51,024 nt of DNA from Chloroflexota bacterium (GCA_029782215.1 JAKOVD010000113.1:1-51024), one strand, 5' to 3'; counted from the stretch's first letter, positions 1 through 8,870 are shown. Notes: generated from the sequence alone by a model not told the origin. Numbers and translations are program-made.

Positions 1-2
1 AT

Positions 3-176
3 TACGAGTATATCTACATCAAGGACTACGTCTCCGTCCTCGATCTGGACCTCGGTTTGCTGGCCTACTTCCCCTTATATAACAACGAACGTCCGCACCA
101 GAGCCTGGGTTACCGCACGCCCGCCGAGGTCTATCTGGGCGCCCCGCAGCCTACACCCGGGCAGCTCATCCTCTGA
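3..176 (+). pseudogene. IS3-family transposase OrfB, C-terminal end only (cut by window edge)
   Basis: The first 58 codons visible form the end of an IS3-family DDE transposase (rve integrase core). The diagnostic stretch YNNERPHQSLGYRTPAEVYLG contains the catalytic Glu (in NNERPH) and the usual tail of this family. The gene starts outside the window, so it cannot be judged intact or broken; it is entered as a fragment. It reads towards the polysaccharide locus and marks that locus's outer edge. Family assignment is secure from the motif; the IS subgroup is not determinable. Confidence 0.85.
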
Positions 177-184
177 CACTTGGC

Positions 185-212
185 GGGGAGGGGGAAACTG
201 CTCCCCCTCCCC
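185..212 (+). terminator. G/C-rich hairpin after the IS3 transposase
   Basis: GGGGAGGGGG (185-194) pairs perfectly with CCCCCTCCCC (203-212) around an 8-nt loop, starting 9 nt after the transposase stop codon. There is no run of T directly after it, so it is a terminator-like hairpin rather than a canonical intrinsic terminator. The IS right end probably lies a little further on, near 296, but no partner end is available in the window to test that. Confidence 0.45.
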
Positions 213-790
213 TGCACCCCTCCCCCTATCTTAAAGAAACTGATCTTCCTACACCTTATTTTCACCGATCCGTGGTCTTGACAATGGGGCCAACCTCACC
301 CTGTCCGTGCCGGCTTGGGGCCCAAGCGGACGGTGGAGCATAATGGACGCTGCGAAGGAGGGTTGGGGATGTCAGCGGTACCGTCATCCTATGGCTACGA
401 ACCGTCAGGCTCCGTCCGATGAATTGCTGGTGTCGAACGCAAACGTGTTCGCCGCCGTTCCCGGCCGTTCACAGGCGCAAGGAGCGGCCCAGGCGCTGCC
501 CGGCCCAGGGACCAGAACCGATGGCCGGGCACTCCCTCCAGACACCCCGGCGTGGCGCCCCAACCGCCGGCCCCAGCCGGCACCGATCCAGCAATGGACA
601 TCGGCAGCACCCATGCCCTGTTGCCGGGCGCGGCCCTAACAAAACGGCCGCCCGCAGAGGACGACCGGTGGGTGCCTGCACGGACGGCCGACATACGCTG
701 TCTGGGCAGCGGACGCAAAACTCGACCAGGGCTCGGACAGCCGAAGTAGGCTCTCCTGGCAAAGTCGGCTCCCCGGTCGCGGCCTTGCGC
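213..790. other. no gene supported
   Basis: This stretch lies between the IS3 end and the 3' end of the tyrosine kinase gene. Open frames exist on both strands but overlap each other, have low-complexity Arg/Pro/Gly/Ala-rich translations typical of GC-rich non-coding DNA, and show no ribosome binding site. A TTGACA-like hexamer (cttgacaatgg, near 279) has no convincing -10 partner. I see nothing else. Confidence 0.5.
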
Positions 791-2422
791 TCAGGGCTCG
801 GACGAGGAAGGCGTCGCCGCTCCCGGAGCCCGCCGGCGGCGGTGCCGGCGGCGCTGCTTGCCCTCCGCCCCATCGGCGCTGCCCTCTTGGTCGTAATAGT
901 AGTAGTAGTAGTAGCTATACCCGGCCTGACGCTCGGAGACGCGATTCAGCACGACGCCCAGCAGGCGGGCGTGCACCTTTTCCAGGCTGGCCAGAGCCCG
1001 CCGCGCCATCTCCCGCTGTGTGGAACCCGCATCCACCACCAGGAGCACGCCGTCTGTTTCGGAGGCCAGCACCGCCGCATCGGCCACGGCCAGGACGGGT
1101 GGAGTGTCGAGGACGATAATGTCGGCCTCCCGGCTCAGGACGTCCAGGAGTTCCTTCATCCTGGCCGAACCCAACATCTCTGACGGGTTGGGCGGCAGGG
1201 GGCCGGAGGTCAGGACCCGGAGGCCCGGCACCTTGGTCTCCTGCAGGAGCGACAAGGGGTCGGTTTCCGGTTCCACCAGGGCCGTCGTCAGCCCCACGTT
1301 GTTGGGAAGCTCCAGGAGGCGGTGCTGGCGCGGCCGGTGCAGGTCGCCGTCGACCAGGATCACCTGCCGCTCGCCCTGGGCCAGGGCCACGGCCAGGTTG
1401 GCCGATGTATACGACTTGCCCTCCTTGGGCGAAGGGCTGGTGACCAGCACCCTCCGCAGTGGCCCGCCGACGGCGGCGAACTGGAGGTTGGTGCGAAGGA
1501 TGCGGTAGGCCTCGGCGCTGCCCTTGTGTCCCCCCTGGACGGCCGACAGCTCGCTCGTGGTCGCGGCGGCCGCGGGTACGGCCGTTAGGGTGGCCAGACC
1601 AAGGCTTTCGGTGACGTCGTCGGGGTTCTGCAAGGTGTCGTTGAGGTACTCGAGCAGGAAGATCACGCCGAGGGCCAGCATGGCGCCGACAATGGCGGCC
1701 AACAGGGTGTTCTGGGTTGTCTTCGGCCGGATCGGCGACACGGGCATCTTGGCCTGCTCGATGACGAAGATGCTGTCGGTGCTCTTGGATTCCTCGAGGC
1801 GGATGCTGGCCAGGCTTTGGGCCAGCGCATTGTCGGTGGACTGCATCTCGGCCAACGCACCGCGCAGACGCTCAGTGTCGGCCGCGTTGTTGTCCGTCCG
1901 CGCCCGGTCCAGGTCGGCCTGCGTTTGCGCGATCTCCGCCTGCAGCTGGGTTCGTTGGCCTTCCACACCGGCCTTGGCTTCCTTGAAGCGCTGCGCCTGC
2001 ATGGCGCCGCTCTGCTCCCGAAAGACGACGGGCAGCATGTTGGCGATCGCCGCGGCGCGGGCCGGATCGGTGTCCTCGACCGCGATCACCAGGAGCTGCG
2101 TGTTGCGCACCGGTGTCACGTTCACGGCCGCGGCCAGGTCCGCGGCCGAAAACGGCAGCTGCATGCGCTTAATCACCTCGTCGAGCACTGGCTGCGTGCG
2201 CAGCCACTCCACGTAGGTCTGCGAGAGGCGCTCGCTGGTCAAGATCGAGTTGTAGTCCGTGGTCGCCTGCTTGGACTGGTCGATCAGCAGCTTGGTCGAG
2301 GCCTGATATACGGGCACCGAGGTCCGGCTTACATAGTAGGCAGTCCCGGCCGCGACGACGATCCCGATGGCGACCAGCCACCACCAGCGCAGGAGATAGT
2401 AGAAGTAACGTCGAAGCTCCAT
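791..2422 (-). CDS. Wzc-type polysaccharide co-polymerase / tyrosine kinase (chain-length determinant fused to BY-kinase)
   Basis: A 543-residue bacterial tyrosine kinase that should sit in the membrane and control export and chain length of the polysaccharide. Residues 1-30 form a Wzz N-terminal region with a membrane segment (about 12-30). The periplasmic or outer segment is coiled-coil rich (140-215), and a second membrane segment lies at 240-258. The cytoplasmic BY-kinase domain has Walker A SPSPKEGKS (329-337), Walker A' VILVDGD (354-360) and Walker B DIIVLDTPP (434-442). The tail begins GYSYYYYYYYDQ (501-512), the substrate cluster for trans-phosphorylation, and ends in a basic run. The Tyr run is encoded by repeated TAC triplets (893-919). 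It is the last gene of the minus-strand operon, 278 nt after the ligase gene. Confidence 0.93.
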   Translation of the reverse strand: MELRRYFYYLLRWWWLVAIGIVVAAGTAYYVSRTSVPVYQASTKLLIDQSKQATTDYNSILTSERLSQTYVEWLRTQPVLDEVIKRMQLPFSAADLAAAVNVTPVRNTQLLVIAVEDTDPARAAAIANMLPVVFREQSGAMQAQRFKEAKAGVEGQRTQLQAEIAQTQADLDRARTDNNAADTERLRGALAEMQSTDNALAQSLASIRLEESKSTDSIFVIEQAKMPVSPIRPKTTQNTLLAAIVGAMLALGVIFLLEYLNDTLQNPDDVTESLGLATLTAVPAAAATTSELSAVQGGHKGSAEAYRILRTNLQFAAVGGPLRRVLVTSPSPKEGKSYTSANLAVALAQGERQVILVDGDLHRPRQHRLLELPNNVGLTTALVEPETDPLSLLQETKVPGLRVLTSGPLPPNPSEMLGSARMKELLDVLSREADIIVLDTPPVLAVADAAVLASETDGVLLVVDAGSTQREMARRALASLEKVHARLLGVVLNRVSERQAGYSYYYYYYYDQEGSADGAEGKQRRRHRRRRAPGAATPSSSEP

Positions 2423-2700
2423 GGGTTGGATTCCTCTATGTGGATCGGGTTCCGTTCAGCAGGGCGTTCAGTGCGAGATTACCTGCGCCCGGTGGCCGCT
2501 GTCTGCGGCCGCGTGCTGCCTCCGCCGTCGACAGGGACAGTCTAGCAAGGACAGTGGCATTTACCAAATGGCCGGCGGGTCAGAAGTGCGGCCGGTGTTG
2601 CCGGCACGGCCGACCCTGGCCTCTGCCGATCTTGGCCGCCGGTCGGCTTCGGAGTCGAGGTGCCTGCGCACGATCTGGCGGCCTGCGCATGCTCACCGCC

Positions 2701-4029
2701 TCAGCCCTCCGCCGCGGCCGGCCGCACCGGGGCCGCTTCGCCAGTGGGAGCCGGCACGAACCCGGTCGCGGGCGCCGCCAAGCGATAGGCGGCCATGGCA
2801 GCGCCCCAGATCACCCACACGGTCACCGCCGGCCGCGTGTTCCAGGTCACGGCATCCAGCAGGCCGTGGACGGCCATCGCCACCAACCCGGCGAAGAGTC
2901 CCGCCCCCCAGGCAGCATAGAGACGCTCTGAGCTTGCGGCCGCGCCGTCGCGCCCCTGCCTGTACACCCGCCAGCCCGCCAGGCCCGCCAGCAGGAACAG
3001 CGCTCCCCAGGCGACCAGCCCCGGTATGCCGAGGTCCACCGGAACCTGCAGGAACAGGTTGTGGGCATGAGGGATGTCGGCGTCGGGACCGGCAAGGAAG
3101 AAGGGATACATGGCGTTGGCCACTTGCGCAAAGGTCCCCATGCCGATGCCGGTGAAGGGGAAGTCCTGGATCATGAAGACCGCCCGTGACCACACCTCCA
3201 GCCGGCCCTCCAGCCCGCCGAGAGACTGCGTGGTGGTCAGGGCCTCCACCACCTGGGCCAGGCCGAGGCGCCAGATCGCCACGGCGCCCGCCAGCAAGAC
3301 AAAGGGCGCCACCATCCAGCCCTGTGGCCAGCGCAGGGCGGCCAGAACGAGCAGGGCCATACCCACGGCAAGGTACCCGCCGCGCGATTTGGTGAGAACG
3401 ACGACGCCGAGCATCGCCGCCGCCGCCAGGCCAGCCGGGAGGCGCTCGAACCAACGCAGTTCGCCCCAGCCGAACATGAGCGCCCCCAAGGCACAGGGGA
3501 ACAGGATCACCAGCGCTCCGGCCATGACGTTGGGGTGGATGGGGTCGGCCAGAAGCGTGGGCAGGCGCTCATAGACGGACGTGGGGACAAAGGTCAGCTT
3601 TGCCTCCGCAATCCAGCGCACGCTGACCGGGGCGCTCAGCGCCAGGACCAGACCGGTGCCGATGACCCCCATCATGAGCAGGCGCAGCCGTACCGGCGTG
3701 GCGGTCCAGTTGGCAACCGCGTAGAAGACTGCAATCCCCAGGAGCAGCCTGTAGAGCTCCGGACGCGTAACGTCCGGCAGGGCCGTCGCCCACAGGGTCA
3801 CCGGCATCATCGCCAGCAGCAAGATCACGGCGCCGTCGCCGGCGGTGCGCACGCTGAGGCGGCCCGTCACCAGCCAGCGCAGGGGCCAGAAGAGCAGGGC
3901 GATGCCGATGGCCAACGGCAGCAGGCGGGTCGAGACGACCCCGGCCGCCACCGCCAGGGCCACGACCCCCAGCTCGACCGCGGTCAGGCGCCGCGCCAGC
4001 CCGCGGGCCCGCTCAAGGCTTGCGGCCAT
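2701..4029 (-). CDS. O-antigen ligase / Wzy-like polymerase membrane protein
   Basis: A polytopic membrane protein of 442 residues with about ten to twelve hydrophobic segments. It carries the Wzy_C/WaaL region: VLTKSRGGYLA mid-protein, then PHAHNLFLQVPVDLGIPGLVAWG, the typical His-containing outer loop. Members polymerise or ligate lipid-linked glycans outside the membrane. The start chosen (ATG at 4029, MAASLERARG) lies 17 nt inside the end of the transaldolase gene; longer open sequence upstream is just the shadow of that gene. A second, unrelated-looking polymerase is encoded at 20263-21696, so one may be the polymerase and this one the ligase. Which is which cannot be told from sequence. 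Confidence 0.82.
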   Translation of the reverse strand: MAASLERARGLARRLTAVELGVVALAVAAGVVSTRLLPLAIGIALLFWPLRWLVTGRLSVRTAGDGAVILLLAMMPVTLWATALPDVTRPELYRLLLGIAVFYAVANWTATPVRLRLLMMGVIGTGLVLALSAPVSVRWIAEAKLTFVPTSVYERLPTLLADPIHPNVMAGALVILFPCALGALMFGWGELRWFERLPAGLAAAAMLGVVVLTKSRGGYLAVGMALLVLAALRWPQGWMVAPFVLLAGAVAIWRLGLAQVVEALTTTQSLGGLEGRLEVWSRAVFMIQDFPFTGIGMGTFAQVANAMYPFFLAGPDADIPHAHNLFLQVPVDLGIPGLVAWGALFLLAGLAGWRVYRQGRDGAAASSERLYAAWGAGLFAGLVAMAVHGLLDAVTWNTRPAVTVWVIWGAAMAAYRLAAPATGFVPAPTGEAAPVRPAAAEG

Positions 4030-4768
4030 TCTGCAGGGTATAGCCTGCCTGCCGGGCGTCGTTGTAGAACATCCTGACGGTGTCCAGCGAGTAGTCGTCC
4101 AGGTCTTTGCCGACCAGGGCCAACTTGTGCAGCACGTCGTTGGTGACCGTGATGATGTGGCAGCCGATGGCATCGGCCTGAAAGATGTTCAGGAGCTCCC
4201 GCGGGCTCGCCCACAGGAGTTCGGCGCTGGGCACCGGACGCAGCAGCTCCAGCGCCGCTGCCATATGCGGGACAGGGTCGCGCCCCGTGTCGGCGATGCG
4301 GCCGGCGAAGACCGAGACAAAGCAGGGGGCGCCGCCGGCCACGGCGTCAGCCACCGCGCCCACCTGCGTCAGGGTCATCATCGCCGTGATGTTGAGCTTG
4401 ACCCCTTCGTGCGACAGCCGCCGAACCAGATCATAGGCCGGCTCTCCGCGGGTGTTGGTGATCGGGACCTTGACGTAGACGTTGCCGCCCCAGCCGGCGA
4501 TGGCGCGGGCCTGATGTGCCATCTCGTCGAACTCATCGGCAAACACCTCGAAGCAGACGGGCCGGTCGGGAATGGCCTCGAGCATGTCGAGGGCGAAGGC
4601 CTCGTAGTTGCTAACGCCGGCCTTGCGCATCAGGGTGGGGTTGGTTGTAAAGCCCTTGATATAGGGCTTCGCGTACATCTGCAGCATGCCGGCCTTGTCG
4701 GCGCCGTCGGCAAAGAGCTTGACCTTCAGGTCACTGACGATCTTCGGTTCGCTGATGGTTTGCAGCAT
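4013..4768 (-). CDS. transaldolase (class I, Schiff-base lysine)
   Basis: A 251-residue TIM-barrel transaldolase. Visible motifs are the N-terminal LFADGAD, KGFTTNPTLMRKAG (35-50), and the Schiff-base lysine in NVYVKVPITNTRG (Lys100). LNITAMMTLTQ and FVSVFAGRI follow, as in the family. Transaldolases interconvert fructose 6-phosphate plus erythrose 4-phosphate with sedoheptulose 7-phosphate plus glyceraldehyde 3-phosphate. It sits directly after GmhB-, GmhA-, HddA- and HddC-like genes. The inference is that it supplies sedoheptulose 7-phosphate, the entry substrate of GDP-heptose synthesis. The start ATG at 4768 has a GAGGA ribosome site just upstream (GGAGGACGCA before ATG). Confidence 0.88.
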   Translation of the reverse strand: MLQTISEPKIVSDLKVKLFADGADKAGMLQMYAKPYIKGFTTNPTLMRKAGVSNYEAFALDMLEAIPDRPVCFEVFADEFDEMAHQARAIAGWGGNVYVKVPITNTRGEPAYDLVRRLSHEGVKLNITAMMTLTQVGAVADAVAGGAPCFVSVFAGRIADTGRDPVPHMAAALELLRPVPSAELLWASPRELLNIFQADAIGCHIITVTNDVLHKLALVGKDLDDYSLDTVRMFYNDARQAGYTLQNGRKP

Positions 4769-4778
4769 TGCGTCCTCC

Positions 4779-5318
4779 TCACGGGGCCATGCTTGAGAGG
4801 ATCCAGTCGGCGGCTTCGGCGAGTGACCGCACCCGGATGTCGGGTTGTATCGTTAGAGACTCAGCGTAGGCATAGTCGACCAGGACGGTGGTGCACCCGG
4901 CCCTCCGTCCGGCTTCGATGTCCCGCCAGCGGTCCCCGACCATGAAGCTGCCGGCGAGGTCCAAATCTTCCGACGCGGCGGCGGAGACCAGCAGGCCCGC
5001 CTTGGGCTTGCGGCACTCACACGCGTCGGCATCGTCGTGATAGCAGACATGAAAGCCGTCGAGGGGAAGGCCGCGGGCCACAAGTTCGGCGTGCATCGCC
5101 TCCACCGTCTCCCGTGTCTGCGTCCCGCGGGCGACGTCGGGCTGGTTCGTCACCACGTGTAGCCGGAAGCCGGCGGCGCTCAGGCGAGCGAGCGCCGCCG
5201 GCACACCCGGGAGTACTGTCAGTTCGGCCAGGCTGGCCGGGGGATGGGGCCGGCCGTCGCGCACGAAGGCGCGATTCAGCACCCCGTCCCGGTCCAGAAA
5301 GACCGCCCTCCGCCTCAA
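4779..5318 (-). CDS. gmhB: D-glycero-D-manno-heptose bisphosphate phosphatase-like HAD protein (GmhB-like)
   Basis: HAD-IIIA histidinol-phosphatase-type phosphatase, 179 residues, the usual GmhB size. Motif I is VFLDRDGVLN, motif II is VVTNQPDVARG, CHYDDADACECRKPKAG resembles the zinc loop and motif III, and motif IV is FMVGDRWRDIEAG. It should remove the C7 phosphate from D-glycero-D-manno-heptose 1,7-bisphosphate. The start is taken as TTG at 5318: it overlaps the stop of the SIS gene (TTGA) and has GGGAG eight bases upstream. A GTG at 5333 is in frame but has no ribosome site. Open sequence further upstream is a shadow of the SIS gene. Substrate is inferred from neighbours. Confidence 0.85.
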   Translation of the reverse strand: MRRRAVFLDRDGVLNRAFVRDGRPHPPASLAELTVLPGVPAALARLSAAGFRLHVVTNQPDVARGTQTRETVEAMHAELVARGLPLDGFHVCYHDDADACECRKPKAGLLVSAAASEDLDLAGSFMVGDRWRDIEAGRRAGCTTVLVDYAYAESLTIQPDIRVRSLAEAADWILSSMAP

Positions 5319-5911
5319 GGCACCGACTCCCACTTGGCCGAGGCGGTTTGGACGGCGGGATGTGACACCAGAAGGTGCCAGATTACGGCCTGAAATGCCT
5401 CGGTATGCGGGGTGACGGTGGCCGGGTTCACCGTGGGCACGATGAGGCAGGCGTCGGCCACCTGGGCCGTGTAGCCGCCGTCTCGCCCCACGACGCCGAT
5501 GACGGTGGCGCCCACCTCCCGGCAGTACTGCAGGGCCCGCACCAGGTTGGGGCTGACGTTCTTCTCCAGGCTGCCGCCGCCGACCGAGATGACGAAGAGC
5601 ATGTCCCCTGGCTTGAGGCGGCTGGTCTTGAGCCACTCGACAAATACAGTCGGCCAGCCCTCGTCGTTGGTGCGGGCCGTCAGCTCCGAGACGTTGTCGG
5701 TCGGGGCGTAGGCTTCGATGCCGGCCAGCTTGCGGAAGTCGTTGACCGCATGCGAGGCGTGGGCGGCGCCGCCGCCGACCCCCAGGATGAAGAGCCGGCC
5801 GCCCCGCTGGCGGAGGGCGGCCAGATGGGAGGCCATGCGTTCCACGGCGTCTTGGTCAATGCGCAGCAGGATGGCGGCAGTCTCGTTCAGGAATTGTGTG
5901 GTGTAGGTCAT
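5315..5911 (-). CDS. gmhA: sedoheptulose-7-phosphate isomerase-like SIS protein (GmhA-like)
   Basis: Single SIS-domain protein of about 198 residues. It has the N-terminal helix ETAAILLRIDQDAVERM, then the phosphosugar loop FILGVGGGAAHASHAVNDF, LTARTNDEGW, and FVISVGGGSLEKNVSPN. GmhA converts sedoheptulose 7-phosphate to D-glycero-D-manno-heptose 7-phosphate; neighbours make that the likely reaction here. The second ATG of an ATGATG pair (5911) has GGAG at the right distance. ATG at 5914 and an upstream TTG at 5941 are also in frame. It overlaps the GmhB-like gene by 4 nt, so the two are probably translationally coupled. Confidence 0.85.
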   Translation of the reverse strand: MTYTTQFLNETAAILLRIDQDAVERMASHLAALRQRGGRLFILGVGGGAAHASHAVNDFRKLAGIEAYAPTDNVSELTARTNDEGWPTVFVEWLKTSRLKPGDMLFVISVGGGSLEKNVSPNLVRALQYCREVGATVIGVVGRDGGYTAQVADACLIVPTVNPATVTPHTEAFQAVIWHLLVSHPAVQTASAKWESVP

Positions 5912-6004
5912 CATGGCTCCAGGGACGGGAGTGCAGCCCAAGAGAGGCGCAAACGAAGCAGAGAATGCTGCTCTGTCAAAGGAGAGGTTCTACCGAGGGC
6001 GTGG

Positions 6005-6994
6005 CTAGAAGTTAACCAGGACCTTGGCGCCTTCGAAATCGAAGTCGTAGGGCATTTCGCGCAGCCCGGCCGCTGTCAACGTCTTGCGCAAGCGACCCTT
6101 GCAGCCGTTGGGACAACAGAACATGAAAAAGCCGCCACCGCCGGCACCCATGATCTTGCCGCCCAGCGCCCCGTTCTCGCGGGCAAGGTCATACCAGGCA
6201 TCGATCCGGGAGTCGCTGATCTGGGTGGAGCGCTTCTTCTTGTTCTGCCAATGCTCGTCCAGCAGCAGTCCGAAGAGCTCGATATCGCCCGCCTCCAGGG
6301 CTTCCTTGATGCGGTAGCCCAGCTCCTTGGTGCGGTGCAGACTGTCCACCACGCTGGCCTGTCCGCTCTTCGTATCCTGTTGCTGGGCCCGCAAGATATC
6401 ATTGGCCTTGCGCGTGACGCCGGTGTAAAAGAGCGTGACGCTGTTCCGAAAGTCCTCGAGGGCCGTGACCGAGATGTCCAGGGGCGTCACATGCACTTTG
6501 CCGTCCGGCTCAATCTCCAGACAGGGAATGCCGCCAAATGCCGCCAGGTAGTGGTCCTGTTTGCCCACCGGATGTCCGGCGAGCTCCATCTCGATGTGGC
6601 AGGCGATTTCCGCCTTGGTCTGGATGGGCATCCGCTCCCGCTTCAGCTCGAACAGCGCCGTCAACAGACCGACCAGGTAGGTGCTGGAAGAGCCGAGGCC
6701 CGTACCGGCCGGAATATCGGCCATCGACACGATCTCAATGCTTGCCCCAACGTTCAGGAACTTGAGGCACGGCCGCACGAGGTCGTGCTCGACTTCGTCA
6801 GCCGTTTCGACCTGTTCATAGCGTGAGTACTTGACGCGAATGAACTCGTCGGCGGCCGGGCGATTGACGTAGACGTAGAGATACTTGTTGATGGCGGCGC
6901 TGAGGATGAAGCCGCCGTAGTGGGCATAGTACGAGGGCAGGTCTGTCCCACCCCCGCCCAGGGAGATGCGGAACGGCGCGCGCGTCAGAATCAT
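6005..6994 (-). CDS. hddA: D-glycero-D-manno-heptose 7-phosphate kinase-like GHMP kinase (HddA-like)
   Basis: GHMP-superfamily kinase of 329 residues. The opening LTRAPFRISLGGGGTDLPSYY is typical of HddA/heptose and fucose kinases. The ATP-binding GHMP motif is IPAGTGLGSSSTYLVG, and the C-terminal glycine motif GKIMGAGGGGFFMF is also present. The expected product is D-glycero-alpha-D-manno-heptose 1,7-bisphosphate, the substrate of the GmhB-like neighbour. The start ATG at 6994 is preceded by GGGAGGTGG and overlaps the stop of the nucleotidyltransferase gene as ATGA; longer in-frame sequence upstream is not coding. The gene order NTase-kinase-isomerase-phosphatase matches GDP-heptose operons. 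Confidence 0.88.
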   Translation of the reverse strand: MILTRAPFRISLGGGGTDLPSYYAHYGGFILSAAINKYLYVYVNRPAADEFIRVKYSRYEQVETADEVEHDLVRPCLKFLNVGASIEIVSMADIPAGTGLGSSSTYLVGLLTALFELKRERMPIQTKAEIACHIEMELAGHPVGKQDHYLAAFGGIPCLEIEPDGKVHVTPLDISVTALEDFRNSVTLFYTGVTRKANDILRAQQQDTKSGQASVVDSLHRTKELGYRIKEALEAGDIELFGLLLDEHWQNKKKRSTQISDSRIDAWYDLARENGALGGKIMGAGGGGFFMFCCPNGCKGRLRKTLTAAGLREMPYDFDFEGAKVLVNF

Positions 6995-7734
6995 GGTGCC
7001 ACCTCCCGTGGTCTCCAAGCGGCCTGGACGCGTTCCAGGTCCGCAGGCGTGTCGATCCACCAAAGCCCTTCGGCCTCGGACAGCCGGTACCCATACAGCC
7101 GCTGGTTTGCGGCCAACAGGGCGGGCAGGACATCGAAGGAGAAATCCTGGCGACCCTGGGGGATGAAGTCCAGCACAGCAGGCTCCAGGACCAGAATGCC
7201 GGCATTAACCCAATGGGAAAAGACCTGGTCGGGTCCCGGTTTCTCGAGAAAGCGCCGAATCCGGTCGTCATCGTCCAGGTCGACGATGCCGCTCTGGGAT
7301 ACATCGGCCCGGTTGAACAAAGCGATGGTCGCCAATCCTCGCATACAGGTATGAAAGTGAAGCATGCGATACGGGTCGCAGTAGCTCAGATTGTCGCCGT
7401 ACCAGACGAGAAACGGCGACCCCTTTCCGGTCTCCTCAACGTCGTCGAAGTACCCCGCCACGTTCTTGACCCCACCGGCTGTTCCCAGTGCTTCCTCTTC
7501 GACCGAGTAGGTGATCTGAACGCCCCAGCGCCTGCCGTCGCCAAAGTAGTCCATCACGACCTGTGGCATGGAAGACAGGTTGATGATGATGTGCCTGACC
7601 TCGTGACGGGCCAACCACGCCATCGTATGCTCGAGGATCGGCCTTCCTCCAATCGGAACCATGCACTTGGGAATCCGTTCCGTGAGGGGGTGGAGCCGTG
7701 TTCCCTGACCGGCGGCGAGGATCATCGCTTTCAT
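6991..7734 (-). CDS. hddC: sugar-1-phosphate nucleotidyltransferase, probably GDP-heptose pyrophosphorylase (HddC-like)
   Basis: NTP-transferase of 247 residues. It opens with the signature MKAMILAAGQGTRLHPLTERIPKCMVPIGGRPI (nucleotide loop GxGTRLxPLT and the PK motif). It also has VWYGDNLSY (metal-binding Asp region) and NAGILVLEP. It should activate a sugar 1-phosphate; adjacency to HddA-, GmhA- and GmhB-like genes makes GTP plus D-glycero-D-manno-heptose 1-phosphate the best guess, but nucleotide specificity is not proven by sequence. ATG 7734 overlaps the stop of the Gfo/Idh gene (ATGA). Sequence upstream in frame belongs to that gene. Confidence 0.82.
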   Translation of the reverse strand: MKAMILAAGQGTRLHPLTERIPKCMVPIGGRPILEHTMAWLARHEVRHIIINLSSMPQVVMDYFGDGRRWGVQITYSVEEEALGTAGGVKNVAGYFDDVEETGKGSPFLVWYGDNLSYCDPYRMLHFHTCMRGLATIALFNRADVSQSGIVDLDDDDRIRRFLEKPGPDQVFSHWVNAGILVLEPAVLDFIPQGRQDFSFDVLPALLAANQRLYGYRLSEAEGLWWIDTPADLERVQAAWRPREVAP

Positions 7735-8870
7735 GGCAGGCGCCGAATCGTGGCTGGCACAGATGGGTCGAGACCCACCGGCAGGCCTGTACGGGCTGAT
7801 TGATAAATGGCAGCGATCACGCGCATCGCTTGTAGGCCGTCCTCCCCATTCGCCAGCGGCTGCCGGCCTTCGTGGATAGCGGACGTGAACTCCTCCCACT
7901 CGGCCTGCCACGACCGATCGGGGCCAGCGAAGTCAAAGGTTTCCACGGTGGGGGCTCCACCCTCCGGCTTCCGTCGTCCGACTTCCAGCCGCTCTACACC
8001 ATAGCTGCCGCCGAGACCCTCCACCCGCACAAATCCGTCGCGACCGAAGACCTCGAACGAGAACCGGTTCTGCCACTGCGTCCAACTGGTGTGAAATTGG
8101 GCGACGCGGCCGTCGGCAGTGCGGAGCATGGCAAAGGCGTTGTCTTCCAGCCGGCTGCTGCGCCGCGAGTAGCGCCAATCGATGGGGATCGCGCTGGGCC
8201 CCTCGCTTGTGTATTGATCGGCTGCAGGGAAGCTGCCAAGTTCCCAGAAATAGGTGTCCGTGACGCCGACGACCTCTGTAAACTCGCCACTCGTGCTCGC
8301 ATATGCGGCCATAAACCAGCGGCAGAGATCCACGATGTGGACGCCCTGGTCCAACAGCTCTCCCCCACCCGCCAGGTCGGCATCTGCCCGCCACTCCTTT
8401 TCGTAGCCTGGCCGCCCGCCGTGGCCGTAAACGGCACGAATGAACATCAACGGACCGATAACGGCTTGGCTGCAAAGCTCATGGGCACGCCAGATCGCCG
8501 GGTGATGCCTGTGGTTGAAGCCCGTCTTCAGCAGTACACCGCCGAGCCGAGCCGCCTCCACCATTTGCTGAGCTTCGCCGGCATTGCGACCCAATGGCTT
8601 CTCGCAGAGCACATGCTTTCCAGCTTCACAGGCGACGATGGTCACCGGGGCCAAAACCTGGTTGACAGTAGAAACGACCACGGCGTCCACGTCGTCCCGT
8701 TCAATCACATCCTGCCAGCGGGTTGTCCAGGCGCAGCCATTTTCCTGCGCTACCTGCCGCGCACGACTTGCATCCACATCGGCGACGATGACAATCTGGT
8801 CACCCAGCTCGCGCCCCACCGCCGCTCGGCGCCTGCCGATCAAACCGCAGCCGATAACACCAACGTTCAT
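7731..8870 (-). CDS. Gfo/Idh/MocA-family NAD(P)-dependent sugar oxidoreductase
   Basis: A 379-residue two-domain oxidoreductase. The N-terminal Rossmann motif is GVIGCGLIGRRRA. The conserved EKP motif occurs as VLCEKPLGRN (catalytic Lys), and the substrate-domain sequence GGGELLDQGVHIVDLCRWF contains the catalytic Asp/His pattern of the family. Such enzymes oxidise or reduce a hydroxyl of a sugar or nucleotide sugar. It is translationally coupled (ATGA) to the HddC-like gene, which suggests action on the same heptose or a nucleotide-sugar derivative. The exact substrate is not known. ATG at 8870 starts directly with the Rossmann strand, so the start is secure. Confidence 0.85.
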   Translation of the reverse strand: MNVGVIGCGLIGRRRAAVGRELGDQIVIVADVDASRARQVAQENGCAWTTRWQDVIERDDVDAVVVSTVNQVLAPVTIVACEAGKHVLCEKPLGRNAGEAQQMVEAARLGGVLLKTGFNHRHHPAIWRAHELCSQAVIGPLMFIRAVYGHGGRPGYEKEWRADADLAGGGELLDQGVHIVDLCRWFMAAYASTSGEFTEVVGVTDTYFWELGSFPAADQYTSEGPSAIPIDWRYSRRSSRLEDNAFAMLRTADGRVAQFHTSWTQWQNRFSFEVFGRDGFVRVEGLGGSYGVERLEVGRRKPEGGAPTVETFDFAGPDRSWQAEWEEFTSAIHEGRQPLANGEDGLQAMRVIAAIYQSARTGLPVGLDPSVPATIRRLP

